This document shows positions 45,133 to 54,486 of a stretch of 64,000 nt of DNA, piece after piece. A model generated the notes under the pieces. That model was not told where the DNA came from, did no database searches, and saw only the letters and a program-made list of their open reading frames with translations. The stretch comes from Stackebrandtia endophytica (GTDB lineage Bacteria; Actinomycetota; Actinomycetes; Mycobacteriales; Micromonosporaceae), in contig NZ_VFOW01000001.1 in NCBI RefSeq assembly GCF_006716355.1, positions 2,542,001 to 2,606,000 on the forward strand, written 5' to 3'. Position numbers and translations under genes: made by a program. The first letter of the stretch is position 1; each line of letters begins with the position of its first letter.

Positions 45133-46095
45133 TCACTTCCTCAACTTCGGATCGAGGGACTCGCGCATCGCCTCACCCAGCAGGGTGAAGCCCAGCGCGG
45201 TGATGATGATGGCGATCGCCGGGTAGATGGCCAGTTGCGGCGCACCCGACAGGAAGCGCTGCGCGTCGGCCAACATCGTGCCCCACTCGGGTATCGACTG
45301 GTCCGGGCTTCCCAAGCCCAGATAGGACAGCGCCGCGGCCTCGATGATGGCCGTCGCCAGTGTGAGCGTCGCCTGAACCAGGACCGGTCCCATCGAGTTG
45401 GGCAGGATGTGCGCCAACACGATGCGCTTGCGCTTGATGCCGGTCGCCTTCGCCGCCAACACATAGTCGCTGTGCGCCTGCGCCAGCATCGAACCGCGCA
45501 GCAGTCGCGCGAAGATCGGTACCTGAGCGACACCGACGGCGATCATGACGGTCGCGAGGCTCTGCCCCATCAACGCGGCCACGGACACCGCCAACAGCAG
45601 CGCCGGGATGGCCAGCATCATGTCGGTGAAACGCATCAGGATGGTGTCGATGCGACGACCCCATCCCTTGCCGAGGCCGGCGGCCGCGCCCGCGATTCCA
45701 CCCAGGAGGGCACCGGCGGCGAAACCCAGCAGGGTCGCGACCACACCCACCATAAGAGACTGTCGGGCGCCGATCACCATGCGGGAGAACTGGTCTCGAC
45801 CGAGGTGATCCAGACCGAACCAGTTCTCGCCTCGCGGACCGACGAACATGTTCTTGTTGGGGAACACCTCGTTGCCCCAGGCCTGCGCGGTCGGGTCGTA
45901 CGGGGCGAGCCACGGTCCGATGATCGCGATGATCACGAACAGGCCCACGATCACGGTTCCCGAAATCGCCATCGGGCTGCGCCGCAGACGCCCGAACGCC
46001 TCGCGCCACAGGCTCGCGCCGTGGCCGTCTTGGGCGCCACGTTTCGCGGTGAGCTCTGCGAGCCGGTCGATCTTGTCGGTCTTCGTCGACATCAA
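45133..46095 (-). CDS. oligopeptide/dipeptide ABC transporter permease (OppC/DppC type)
   Basis: 320 residues with six hydrophobic helices. The OppC-N region LRRSPMAISGTVIVGLFVIIA is followed by the large loop NWFGLDHLGRDQFSRM, and the inner EAA-like motif reads YVLAAKATGIKRKRIVLAHILPN. It forms the membrane channel with the next permease. It overlaps the upstream gene by 4 bases. Confidence 0.94.
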   Translation of the reverse strand: MMSTKTDKIDRLAELTAKRGAQDGHGASLWREAFGRLRRSPMAISGTVIVGLFVIIAIIGPWLAPYDPTAQAWGNEVFPNKNMFVGPRGENWFGLDHLGRDQFSRMVIGARQSLMVGVVATLLGFAAGALLGGIAGAAAGLGKGWGRRIDTILMRFTDMMLAIPALLLAVSVAALMGQSLATVMIAVGVAQVPIFARLLRGSMLAQAHSDYVLAAKATGIKRKRIVLAHILPNSMGPVLVQATLTLATAIIEAAALSYLGLGSPDQSIPEWGTMLADAQRFLSGAPQLAIYPAIAIIITALGFTLLGEAMRESLDPKLRK

Positions 46096-47096
46096 CGCAC
46101 CCGCACTCTCGGATCGAACAGGCTGTATGAGATATCCACCAACAGGTTCACCAATACGTAAATCAACGCGATCAGCATGATGAATCCCATCAGGACCGGA
46201 TAGTCACGGGTCTGCGTCGCCTGATAGACGAACGACCCCATCCCCTGATAGGCGAACACGCTCTCGGTCAAGACGGCGCCGGCGAACAGCGACCCGGTCA
46301 ACAGACCCATCGCGGTCACCACCGGCAGCATCGCGTTGCGCAGGATGTGACGGCCGCGCACCACTCGCTGTTGAAGCCCCTTCGACTCGGCGGTACGCAC
46401 GTAGTCCTCGCCCAACACTTCGAGGACGCTCGCGCGGGTCATCCGGGTGATGATCGCCAACGGGATGCTGGCCAGGGTGATGCCGGGAAGTATGAGATGG
46501 AGGAAGGCGTCCCAGGCGGCATCGAGCTCACCGGTGAGAAGCCCGTCCAACACGAAGAAACCGGTCGGATGGGTCGCGTCGAGACCGGCCGTCTGACGAA
46601 ACGCCGACGGCAGGATCCCCAGGTGCTCCGCGAACACCACTTTGAGGATGAATCCCAGGAAGAACACCGGGATGCAGATACCGATGAGGGAACCGGCGAC
46701 CGCACCGGTGTCGAGCAGACGACCCCGGTAGCGCGCGGCGAAGTAGCCCAGCGGGATGCCCACCGCCGTCGCGATGATCATCGCGGTGATCGCCAACTCG
46801 GCCGTCGCGGGGAATCGGTTGAGGAACTCGGTCATCACGGGCTGCCCGGTCGACAGCGACACCCCGAAGTTCAATTGCAGCAGTTGACCCATGAACCGGC
46901 CGTACTGCATCCAGATGGGGTCGTTCAATCCCAGCGACTGGCGGAGCTGCTCACGCTGCTCGGAGGTGGCGTCCTCCCCCAGCAGCGAGTATTCGGGGCC
47001 GCCGGGTAGGGCGTGAACCCACAGGAACAGCAGCACCGACAACCCAAGCAGTGTCGGCACCAGCTGCAAGAGCCGCCGCACTACGAAACGCAACAC
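46092..47096 (-). CDS. oligopeptide/dipeptide ABC transporter permease (OppB/DppB type)
   Basis: 334 residues with six helices. Typical start FVVRRLLQLVPTLLGLSVLLF, and EAA-like motif YVRTAESKGLQQRVVRGRHILRNAMLP. It pairs with the OppC-type permease. A 12-base-arm hairpin separates it from the substrate-binding gene, so it may be expressed at a lower level than the binding protein. Confidence 0.94.
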   Translation of the reverse strand: MLRFVVRRLLQLVPTLLGLSVLLFLWVHALPGGPEYSLLGEDATSEQREQLRQSLGLNDPIWMQYGRFMGQLLQLNFGVSLSTGQPVMTEFLNRFPATAELAITAMIIATAVGIPLGYFAARYRGRLLDTGAVAGSLIGICIPVFFLGFILKVVFAEHLGILPSAFRQTAGLDATHPTGFFVLDGLLTGELDAAWDAFLHLILPGITLASIPLAIITRMTRASVLEVLGEDYVRTAESKGLQQRVVRGRHILRNAMLPVVTAMGLLTGSLFAGAVLTESVFAYQGMGSFVYQATQTRDYPVLMGFIMLIALIYVLVNLLVDISYSLFDPRVRVR

Positions 47097-47137
47097 TTAT
47101 CTGGCCTCTCTCCACATCACGTCGGCCAAGTAGCGGC

Positions 47138-47174
47138 AATGCCCAGCCGATCGAAAACCGACCGGCTGGGCATT
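47138..47174 (-). terminator. intercistronic stem-loop in the transporter operon
   Basis: Arms AATGCCCAGCCG (47138-47149) and CGGCTGGGCATT (47163-47174) with 13 bases between. It lies between the binding-protein gene and the first permease gene. No T-run follows, so partial termination or mRNA stabilisation is likelier than full stop. Confidence 0.65.
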
Positions 47175-47196
47175 GGCCGTCTGACTTGGGGTTTTA

Positions 47197-48867
47197 CTAC
47201 TTCCAGGTGGCCTCGGAGAAGTCCTCCTGGGTGAGGGGGGAGACCGTCGGCGGGTTCACGTCAGCCGAGAACGCGATGGACGGCGGGGAGTGGGAGATCG
47301 GCAGACCAGGCAGGAAGTCCATGATCTCGACGTTCAGCTCCTGGTACATGGTCTCGCGCTTGGCCGGGTCGGGCTCATTGGCCACGGCGTCGAGTCCATC
47401 GAAGATGTCGTCGTTCCGGAAGCCCCAACCACTGTCGTAGTGGCCGAACCAGGTGCCGAGGAAGTTGTACGCCTCGTTGAAGTCACCGGTCCAACCCAGC
47501 AGGTACAGGCTGCAACCACCGGCGTCGGTCTTGGGGATGTAGTCACCCCACGGCAGCGCCTCTTCGTTGATGGTGACACCGGCGGCCTCCAAGTCGGCCT
47601 TGATGATGTCGAAGATGTCGCGCGGCGCCGGCATGTACGGCCGGGTGACCTCGGTCGGGTAGCAGAAGTCGATCTCCAGGTCGGCGTAACCGGCGTCGGC
47701 CAACATGTCCTTGGCCTTCTGGGTGTCGTACTCGTACTCGGTCACGTCCGGGGACCAACCGGTCAAGGTGTCCGGCATGAACTGCGTGGCGACCTCGGAT
47801 CCGTCCGGCAGGATCGTGTCGACGATGCGCTGACGGTCGACCGCGTGAGACAGGGCCTGGCGAACCTCAAGGTCCTCCAGCGCCTCGTTGCCCTCCTGCT
47901 GGTAAGCCAGGTAGAGAACGTTGAACACGCCACGCTCGGGCACCTGGAATCCGGCGTCCTTGAGCGGGGTGACATCGGCGGGCGCGACGAGGTCGTAGCC
48001 GTGGATGTCGCCGGCCTCGAGGGCCTGCTTGCGCGCGTTCTCATCGGAGATCGTCTTGATGATCAGGGTCTTGATGCCGGCGGCCTCACCCCAGAACTCA
48101 TCGAAACGCTCCAGCTTGATCTCCTGCGACGCCTTGTCCCAGCCGACCGCGCGGTACGGACCGGTACCGGCGACCGCGGCGGGGTCCTGGCTGTACTCGG
48201 GGAACTCGAAGGCGCCGGGCTCACCGGTGACCTCCGCGGCGGCCTGAGCCTCGATGACCTTCGGGCTCATGATGCCGAAGGCGGCCATGCTGAACCCACC
48301 GGGCAGGTTGGCCGAGTACTTCTCGACCTCGATGACGGCCTTGAACTCTTCCTCGGCGGTGCAGGACTTGTAGTTCGCGGGCGGCAGGTCGTCGCTCTCG
48401 TTCTCGGCGAAACCACCGAAGATCTTCTGCCAGTAGTACGAGACGTTGCTGTCCTGGAAGTCACCGGTCAGGTTGAACCAGCGATCGTAGTTGGCGCAGA
48501 CGGCCTCGGCGTTGAACTTCTCGCCATCGTGGAACGTGACGTCCTGCTCCAGCTCGAACGTCCACACGGTGCCTTCGTCGTTCTGCTCCCAGCTCTTGGC
48601 GAGGTCACCGACGATCTCGCTGCCGCCGGCCTCGTGCTTGAGCAGGGTGTTGTAGATCTGACGGGTGACCCGGAAGGTCTCACCGTCAGTGGCGTAGAAC
48701 GCGTCGAGGGAACGGGCGTCACCGGGTGCGGCGAAAACGAACGGCTTGGTCTCGTTCAGTTCCTCCCCACTGCTGTCATCGCGTTCACTCGCGCAGGCAG
48801 TCGCGAGCACGCCGGCAGCGGCCAGAACAGCCAGCCCGCGCATGGCATGGGATCTTTTGGTTCGCAT
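47197..48867 (-). CDS. oligopeptide ABC transporter substrate-binding lipoprotein
   Basis: 556 residues. Start ATG 48867 with GAGGTGG upstream gives a signal peptide with lipobox LATAC (Cys about 24). The SBP_bac_5 fold is recognised by LDAFYATDGETFRVTRQIYNTL, VTFHDGEKFNAEAV, GTGPYRAV and VRQALSHAVDRQRIV. It captures peptides or similar solutes for the permeases encoded downstream. The region upstream holds TAACCG/CGGTTA arms (48977-48997), possibly an operator. Confidence 0.93.
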   Translation of the reverse strand: MRTKRSHAMRGLAVLAAAGVLATACASERDDSSGEELNETKPFVFAAPGDARSLDAFYATDGETFRVTRQIYNTLLKHEAGGSEIVGDLAKSWEQNDEGTVWTFELEQDVTFHDGEKFNAEAVCANYDRWFNLTGDFQDSNVSYYWQKIFGGFAENESDDLPPANYKSCTAEEEFKAVIEVEKYSANLPGGFSMAAFGIMSPKVIEAQAAAEVTGEPGAFEFPEYSQDPAAVAGTGPYRAVGWDKASQEIKLERFDEFWGEAAGIKTLIIKTISDENARKQALEAGDIHGYDLVAPADVTPLKDAGFQVPERGVFNVLYLAYQQEGNEALEDLEVRQALSHAVDRQRIVDTILPDGSEVATQFMPDTLTGWSPDVTEYEYDTQKAKDMLADAGYADLEIDFCYPTEVTRPYMPAPRDIFDIIKADLEAAGVTINEEALPWGDYIPKTDAGGCSLYLLGWTGDFNEAYNFLGTWFGHYDSGWGFRNDDIFDGLDAVANEPDPAKRETMYQELNVEIMDFLPGLPISHSPPSIAFSADVNPPTVSPLTQEDFSEATWK

Positions 48868-49050
48868 CGTCCACCTCGGAGAGGAGCCAGTGATGGTCAT
48901 AGTCGTGATGCGAACCATAACCGCCTGACGACACGATGTGAACCAGCGCACCTCGGGTTGATACCGAAATTGTGCTTAACCGTTACCGACTCGGTTATCA
49001 GTGAATAACATTCCGACGAACCTCACCAAAACGCCGAAATCCCGCCCAGC

Positions 49051-49647
49051 TCAACCGATGGGTCGACGCCCTTCGAACGCCCGTCCCAACGTCACCTCGT
49101 CGGCGTATTCTAGATCGCCGCCGACCGGCAGTCCCGACGCCAACCGGGACACCGCCAACCCCATCGGACCGATCATCAACGCCAGGTAGGTCGCGGTGGC
49201 CTCACCCTCGGTGTTCGGGTCGGTCGCGATGATGATCTCCTTGGTCTCACCGGCCTGCAGCCGCTGCATGAGCTCGCGAATCCGCAGGTCCTCCGGCCCG
49301 ACCCCGTCCAACGGGTTGATGGCTCCGCCCAGGACGTGGTAGCGACCGCGGAACTCGCCGGTGCGTTCGATCGCGATGATGTCCTTGGGTTCCTCCACGA
49401 CGCAGATCAGTTCGTCACCGCGGCGAGGGTCCCGGCAGATCCGGCACTGCTCATCGGTGGCGACGTTTCCGCACACCGTGCAGAAGCGGACCTCGTCCTT
49501 GACGATCCGCAACGCCTCGGCCAACCGGTCCACATCGGCCTTGTCGCTGCCCAGAATGTGGAAAGCGATGCGCTGTGCGCTTTTGGGACCGATCCCCGGC
49601 AGCCGACCCAGTTCATCCACCAGGTCGGCCAACGCCCCTTCGTACAC
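49051..49647 (-). CDS. recR: recombination mediator RecR
   Basis: 198 residues, standard length. Helix-hairpin-helix [18 protein letters not shown], the four-Cys zinc motif [19 protein letters not shown], and a Toprim domain with [27 protein letters not shown]. It acts in RecFOR-type loading of RecA at gaps. It follows ybaB in the conserved dnaX-ybaB-recR order. Confidence 0.96.
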   Translation of the reverse strand: MYEGALADLVDELGRLPGIGPKSAQRIAFHILGSDKADVDRLAEALRIVKDEVRFCTVCGNVATDEQCRICRDPRRGDELICVVEEPKDIIAIERTGEFRGRYHVLGGAINPLDGVGPEDLRIRELMQRLQAGETKEIIIATDPNTEGEATATYLALMIGPMGLAVSRLASGLPVGGDLEYADEVTLGRAFEGRRPIG

Positions 49648-49655
49648 TCGTCAGC

Positions 49656-50003
49656 TCACATTCCCGGCAGGCCGAGGCCGCCGCTGAAACCGGTCATCGC
49701 CTCGGTCAACGGACCCAGCTTCTGTTCGGCCAGTCGCTTGGCCTCGTCGTTGGCGGCGTGCACGGCGGCGACGACCAGGTCCTCCAACGATTCGAGGTCG
49801 TCGGTGTCGACGGCCTTCGGGTCGATCTTGACGCCCTTGAGTTCACCGGCCCCGTTGACGGTCGCGGTGACCAGCCCGCCGCCTGCGGCGGCCGAAACCT
49901 CGGCCTCGGTCAGTTCCTGCTGCGCCTTCATGTAGTCGGCCTGCATCTGCTGCGCCTGCTGAAGCAGCTGCTGCATGTCGGGGGCTCCACCACCGGGAAA
50001 CAT
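49656..50003 (-). CDS. YbaB/EbfC-family nucleoid-associated protein
   Basis: 115 residues. [27 protein letters not shown] forms the N-terminal helix, and [21 protein letters not shown] the beta core. It binds DNA as a dimer. It sits 8 bases before recR and after dnaX, the usual operon. Confidence 0.93.
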   Translation of the reverse strand: MFPGGGAPDMQQLLQQAQQMQADYMKAQQELTEAEVSAAAGGGLVTATVNGAGELKGVKIDPKAVDTDDLESLEDLVVAAVHAANDEAKRLAEQKLGPLTEAMTGFSGGLGLPGM

Positions 50004-50092
50004 TGGTACTCCTCAATTGTCGAACGTTGATCCTCGTCAGCCTAGAGGCTGTTCGCCGCCATGATGGACGTGCGTCTCGCAAGCGGCCCACC

Positions 50093-52087
50093 TCACAGCT
50101 TTCGGGCGCCCACCTTGTTGGCGAACATCGTCACCGCCTGGTCCATGCTGAGCGCCCGCGGACCGGAGGTCGCCTGTGGTGGGGCGGGCGGAGGTTCGTC
50201 CTCGTCGAACGGCGCCTCCTCCGGCCACGGCGGTTCATCGATAGTGGACGGTCTGGTCGGTGGTGTCGGTGCCGGCCGGGGAACCGCCGGTGGTGGAGCG
50301 GCCGCCGGCGGCGGTGGGGCGGCGGGCCCGGCGGACACCGCGGGTGGAGTCGGCGGGGCGGCGGCCGGCGGCGCGGCGGGACCGCTGGGACGGGCACCCG
50401 AGGGGTCGCCCACCTCGCAGGTCACCCGCCACTTTCCACCGACGACCTCGGCCATCGCCTCGGTGAACACCCGCATCGCCGCATCGGACTGCAAAGCGTT
50501 GGCATGGAACTGATGCTTGAAGGTCAGCACCATCTCGCTGCCGGTGACCTGGGTGACGCTGGCCTCCATGAGGTAGGCGGCGACGGTCTTCTTCCGGGTG
50601 CGAGCGGCCTGTTTGATCTGCTCCCACTGATTGCGCACCGTGGACAGGGTCGGCGCACCGTCACCGGTGGCGGCGGGCGCCGGCGGTGTGGGTGGCGCGG
50701 CCGACACGGGAGTGACGGGAGGCGCGGCGGGTGGAGTTGCGGCGGGCGGAGCCACCGGTGCTGCGGCGACGGGCGGCGCGCTGGAAGGAGGCGCAGCGGG
50801 TGGTGCCGTCGCGGTCGGTGGCGGTGCCACCTTCGGTTCGGGAACGCTCGGCGCCGCGACCGGAGCCGACGGCGCGGGGGCCACGGGTGCAGCTGGTGCA
50901 GCGGCGACCGCAGCTGCGGAGGGAACCGCGACCGCACCTCGCTCCAACTGCTCGATACGTTGCAGCAGACCGGATGCGGTGTCGTCGACGGCGGGCAGCA
51001 CGGCCCGCGCGACCGCCAACTCCAACAGCAGTCGCGGCGCAGTGGTGCCGCGCATCGCCGACAGGGTGTCGTGAACGATCTCGGCCATCCGGGACAACGT
51101 CGCCGTGCCCAACCGCAACGCCTGTCCGGTCATACGCTCCAGCACTTCCGCCGGGGCGTCGATGAGTCCCTGCGCCTTCGCGTCGGGCACCTGGTTGAGC
51201 ACGATCAGGTCCCGCAACCGCTCCAGCAGATCGGTCGCGAACCGGCGTGGATCGTGTCCGGCCTCCAACACCTGGTCGATGGCCGCCAGTCCCGCAGAAC
51301 CATCCATATTGGCCAGTGCGTCGCACATGCCGTCCAACAGACCGCCGTCGGTGACGCCCAACAGCGAGATCGCGTGCTGGTAGGTCACCCCTTCGGGCCC
51401 GGCACCGGCGATCAACTGGTCCAGCACCGACAACGTGTCACGCGCCGAACCGCCACCGGCCCGGATGACCAGCGGATACACCTCGGGTGCGATCGTGACG
51501 CCCTCGGCCTCACACAACCGTTCACACAGGCCACGCATCGCCGCAGGCGGAACCAGCCGGAACGGGTAGTGGTGCGTCCGGGACCGAATGGTCGGCAGGA
51601 CCTTCTCCGGCTCCGTCGTCGCGAACACGAACATCACGTAGTCCGGCGGTTCCTCCACCAACTTCAACAGCGCGTTGAAACCGGCCGAGGAGACCATGTG
51701 CGCCTCGTCGATCACGTAGATCTTGAACCGCGAGTTCACCGGGGCGAACACCGCTCGCTCCCGCAACTCACGCGCATCGTCGACACCACCGTGGCTGGCG
51801 GCGTCGATCTCGATGACATCGATCGAACCGGGTCCACCGATCGCCAACGCCCGGCACGACTCGCACTCGTCACACGGGGTCGCCGTCGGCCCCTTGGCAC
51901 AGTTGAGTGACCGCGCCAGAATCCGGGCGCTGGAAGTCTTACCGCAACCGCGTGGCCCCGAGAACAGATAGGCGTGGTTGAGCCGACCGTTGTTGATCGC
52001 CGAAATCAGCGGTTCGGTGACATGCTCCTGCCCGATGACCTCAGCGAACGTCTGTGGACGGTACTTGCGGTACAGCGCCAGCGCCAC
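50093..52087 (-). CDS. dnaX: DNA polymerase III gamma/tau subunit
   Basis: 664 residues. Start GTG 52087 follows AAGGAGGTCACACC; frames further upstream are not needed. AAA+ domain: Walker A GPRGCGKT (44-51), a four-Cys zinc module (CAKGPTATPCDECESC), Walker B IYVIDEAHMVS and SRC-like RIL/TIRSRTHHYPF. Domain III follows, then a long Ala/Pro-rich linker (about 395-500). A tau-type C-terminal domain (about 510-580) precedes a final Pro-rich tail ending GARKL. No slippery run for gamma production is obvious. Confidence 0.95.
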   Translation of the reverse strand: MALALYRKYRPQTFAEVIGQEHVTEPLISAINNGRLNHAYLFSGPRGCGKTSSARILARSLNCAKGPTATPCDECESCRALAIGGPGSIDVIEIDAASHGGVDDARELRERAVFAPVNSRFKIYVIDEAHMVSSAGFNALLKLVEEPPDYVMFVFATTEPEKVLPTIRSRTHHYPFRLVPPAAMRGLCERLCEAEGVTIAPEVYPLVIRAGGGSARDTLSVLDQLIAGAGPEGVTYQHAISLLGVTDGGLLDGMCDALANMDGSAGLAAIDQVLEAGHDPRRFATDLLERLRDLIVLNQVPDAKAQGLIDAPAEVLERMTGQALRLGTATLSRMAEIVHDTLSAMRGTTAPRLLLELAVARAVLPAVDDTASGLLQRIEQLERGAVAVPSAAAVAAAPAAPVAPAPSAPVAAPSVPEPKVAPPPTATAPPAAPPSSAPPVAAAPVAPPAATPPAAPPVTPVSAAPPTPPAPAATGDGAPTLSTVRNQWEQIKQAARTRKKTVAAYLMEASVTQVTGSEMVLTFKHQFHANALQSDAAMRVFTEAMAEVVGGKWRVTCEVGDPSGARPSGPAAPPAAAPPTPPAVSAGPAAPPPPAAAPPPAVPRPAPTPPTRPSTIDEPPWPEEAPFDEDEPPPAPPQATSGPRALSMDQAVTMFANKVGARKL

Positions 52088-52233
52088 GGTGTGACCTCCT
52101 TCGACGCGACTAAGCGAGTGTCGGTAGTTGCGATGTTGGCAGGACCGTCGTCGATGCGGAGGGCCGAGACGGACGTCGGCCTCACCGCCGTGCCCCACTC
52201 TAAGACGAAGGTACGACCTTTCCGACCTCGCGG

Positions 52234-52278
52234 TGATCGGCCCGGCGGATGGTGTCGACCATCCTCCCCGACCGATCA
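52234..52278 (-). terminator. stem-loop at the purD stop
   Basis: Inner arms GATGGT (52248-52253) and ACCATC (52258-52263) around GTCG, with outer TGATCGG (52234-52240) and CCGATCA (52272-52278). It overlaps the purD stop codon and precedes dnaX. Confidence 0.5.
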
Positions 52279-53517
52279 GGCCGGTTTCGACTCGCCGGCC
52301 GCCCGGCGCGCGATGTCGGTGCGGAACTGGGCACCCTCGAACCCGACTCGTTCGGCCAGGCGGTAGACCGCCTCCCGCGCCGCCGACAGATCGTCACCGG
52401 TCGCAGTCAGATTGAGCACCCGCCCACCCGCGGTCACCAGGTTCCCCTGTTCGTCGCGGGCGGTGCCCGCCTGGAGGACGCCCGGCGACTCGGCACCGTG
52501 AACGACCCGCCCGGTGATCGGCTGCTCCGGGTACCCCTCGGCCGCCTGCACCACCGTGACCGCCGACCCCGCCCGCCACGTCAATGGCGGGTGGTCGGCC
52601 AGTTCGCCACGGGCCGCCGCGTACAGCAAGCCGGCCAGCGGGGTCTCCAGCAGTGACAACACCGCCTGGATCTCCGGATCACCGAACCGGCAGTTGAACT
52701 CGATGACCTTGATGCCGTCGGGTGTCAAAGCCAGACCGCAGTACAGGGCGCCGACGAACGGTTCACCGAGCTCCGCCAGCTCCGCCAACGTCGGGTGGGC
52801 CACCTGCTTCATGATGTCGTCGACCAGATTCGCATCGGCCCACGGCAGCGGCGTGTAGGCGCCCATTCCCCCGGTGTTCGGGCCCAGGTCGTCGTCACGC
52901 AGGCGCTTGAAGTCCTGCGCCGGCAACAACGGCACCGCGCTGTGGCCGTCGGTGATGACGAACAGCGAGACCTCCGGGCCGGACAGGTACTCCTCCACAA
53001 CCACGGCGTCGCAACCGGCGGCATGAGTCTTCGCGGTGTCCCGATCGTCGGTGACCACGACCCCCTTGCCCGCGGCCAACGCGTCGTCCTTGACGACATA
53101 CGGCGCACCGAATTCGTCCAGGGCCTCGGTCACCTCGGCATCGGTGCGGCACAGCCGCGCATCGGCTGTCGGAACACCGGCCGCCGACATGATCTGCTTG
53201 GCGAACGCCTTCGACCCCTCGATCCGGGCGGCTTGAGCCGACGGACCGAAACACGGGATTCCCTTGGCGCGCACCGCATCGGCGACACCGGCCACCAGCG
53301 GGGCCTCGGGCCCCACCACGACCAGGTCGACCCCGGTCTCCACCGCCAGAGCCGCCACGGCAGCCGGATCGGTCGCCACGACCGGACGGATGGTCCCCAC
53401 CGTCGCCATGCCCGGATTACCGGGGGCGCAGATCAACTCCTCAACCGATGGATCCGCAGCCAAGGCCACCGCCAAGGCATGTTCTCGTCCGCCCGTCCCG
53501 ATCAGTAGAACTCGCAC
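52276..53517 (-). CDS. purD: phosphoribosylamine-glycine ligase
   Basis: 413 residues. MRVLLIGTGGREHALAVALA at the N-terminus, ATP-grasp core with FGPSAQAARIEGSKAFAK and KDDALAAGKGVVV, and metal/substrate region VIEFNCRFGDPEIQAVL. It makes GAR in the second step of purine synthesis, after PurF whose gene is 3.3 kb away. It lies just downstream of the SRP RNA on the same strand. Confidence 0.96.
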   Translation of the reverse strand: MRVLLIGTGGREHALAVALAADPSVEELICAPGNPGMATVGTIRPVVATDPAAVAALAVETGVDLVVVGPEAPLVAGVADAVRAKGIPCFGPSAQAARIEGSKAFAKQIMSAAGVPTADARLCRTDAEVTEALDEFGAPYVVKDDALAAGKGVVVTDDRDTAKTHAAGCDAVVVEEYLSGPEVSLFVITDGHSAVPLLPAQDFKRLRDDDLGPNTGGMGAYTPLPWADANLVDDIMKQVAHPTLAELAELGEPFVGALYCGLALTPDGIKVIEFNCRFGDPEIQAVLSLLETPLAGLLYAAARGELADHPPLTWRAGSAVTVVQAAEGYPEQPITGRVVHGAESPGVLQAGTARDEQGNLVTAGGRVLNLTATGDDLSAAREAVYRLAERVGFEGAQFRTDIARRAAGESKPA

Positions 53518-53574
53518 CGGTCGAGTCTATGGGGCTGCTCAGCAGGCCGACGAGTCAGGTGCGGGCACAAAAAC

Positions 53575-53659
53575 GCCCCTCACGCACCCATCAGAGCCCG
53601 CTTATCCTTGCTGCCTTCCGGCCCTGGGGAGGTTCACGGGGTAACGCCGCGTGAGAGGC
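53575..53659 (-). ncRNA. ffs: signal recognition particle RNA, small bacterial type (4.5S)
   Basis: On the minus strand the conserved apical domain is present: internal loop around AGGGCCGGAAGGCAGCAAGG with GGAA tetraloop, then ATAAGCGGGC. The ends pair over 11 bases: GCCTCTCACGC (5' end at 53659) with GCGTGAGGGGC (3' end at 53575), with one G-U. GTTTTT follows as a terminator. About 85 nt, the normal actinobacterial size. It binds Ffh and targets membrane proteins. Confidence 0.93.
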
Positions 53660-53866
53660 AACCCCAGCGTACATCAAGCGCCTTCGTCGAGCCTGCCGCC
53701 CCGGGTTCACGCCGCGAGCGGTGGGCGAGATTCGAGTCACCTCGGGTCCGGTGGGTTTCACCCCCGGGGCGGGCATTGGGTGGGTCTTCGGGCTCGGGCC
53801 GGGCCGGGTTCCGCCGTGGGCGGCAAGCCATGTTCGTGCTGCGGAAGGCGAGCCACGTTGCCACCT

Positions 53867-53919
53867 CATGCCGCGAGCGGCATGCCACGTCTCTGCCTCA
53901 TGCCGCGAGCGGCATGAGG
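53867..53919. repeat. two near-identical palindromes at the end of the sterol-carrier gene
   Basis: CATGCCGC-GA-GCGGCATG lies at 53867-53884, and the longer CCTCATGCCGC-GA-GCGGCATGAGG at 53896-53919. The second overlaps the 3' codons of the gene ending at 53898 and the first lies just beyond. Together they can act as a double terminator or a protein site. Confidence 0.6.
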
Positions 53920-54254
53920 TGCCCCAGGTCCGCTCGGGTGCCACTGGCCGCCACCAACCCGTCCGCGACCGCCTCATCAAAGGAAATCCGGCCGACCGCC
54001 AACTTGATGAAGGTCACCGGGTCGGTCTCGACCACGTTCGGCGGGGTTCCCCGGGTGTGCCGAGGTCCCGCGATGCATTGCACCGCACCATAAGGCGGCA
54101 CCCGCACCTCGACGGTTCGGCCGGGTGCCCGCTCGACGAGCCTGGCCAACAGGGCACGCACCGCATCCCGTTGCAGATCCTTCGACGGGCCGTCGGCCGT
54201 GTCCAAGGCCGCCACTGCCGCGTTGATCGAGTCAAAGTTCACACTGCGGGCCAC
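53898..54254 (-). CDS. sterol carrier family protein
   Basis: 118 residues. VRALLARLVERAPGRTVEVRVPPYGAVQCIAG and VVETDPVTFIKLAVGRISFDEAVADGLVAASG match the actinobacterial sterol-carrier-like family (MDMPI/SCP2 type core), which is commonly found near purF. The lipid ligand is unknown. The start GTG at 54254 is the best available; another GTG lies at 54242. Divergent from the low-complexity membrane protein gene. Confidence 0.8.
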   Translation of the reverse strand: MARSVNFDSINAAVAALDTADGPSKDLQRDAVRALLARLVERAPGRTVEVRVPPYGAVQCIAGPRHTRGTPPNVVETDPVTFIKLAVGRISFDEAVADGLVAASGTRADLGHLMPLAA

Positions 54255-54486
54255 AACCGCGACGATAGTCCATGGCTATGACGTCTCCAGCTTTGAAATA
54301 AGGACGACGACAGCTTTCGAGGGAGTGTGACCCAATTCGCCGAATCGCTTACCGAGTAACGATTGGCAGACAAAAGTCCACGACAAGGGCCCCGGGCTGG
54401 CAGCCGGTTGCGATTGCAGGGCATAGTGGCCGTGCGACAGAAGACGGCGTGGTTCCCTGGATCACGTGGCCGAGGAGCGGTGATCA

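Noticed and set aside
50003-51910. 635-codon plus-strand frame opposite dnaX
   Set aside because: Arg/Gly-rich antisense of the Ala/Pro-rich dnaX linker.
50093-52087. Programmed frameshift for a short gamma form of DnaX
   Set aside because: No A-rich slippery run is present in the expected part of the gene.
53805-53860. Possible further copy of the hairpin repeat (GGTTCCGCCG and GGCAAGCC)
   Set aside because: Only two short words match and the hairpin itself is missing, so similarity may be chance.
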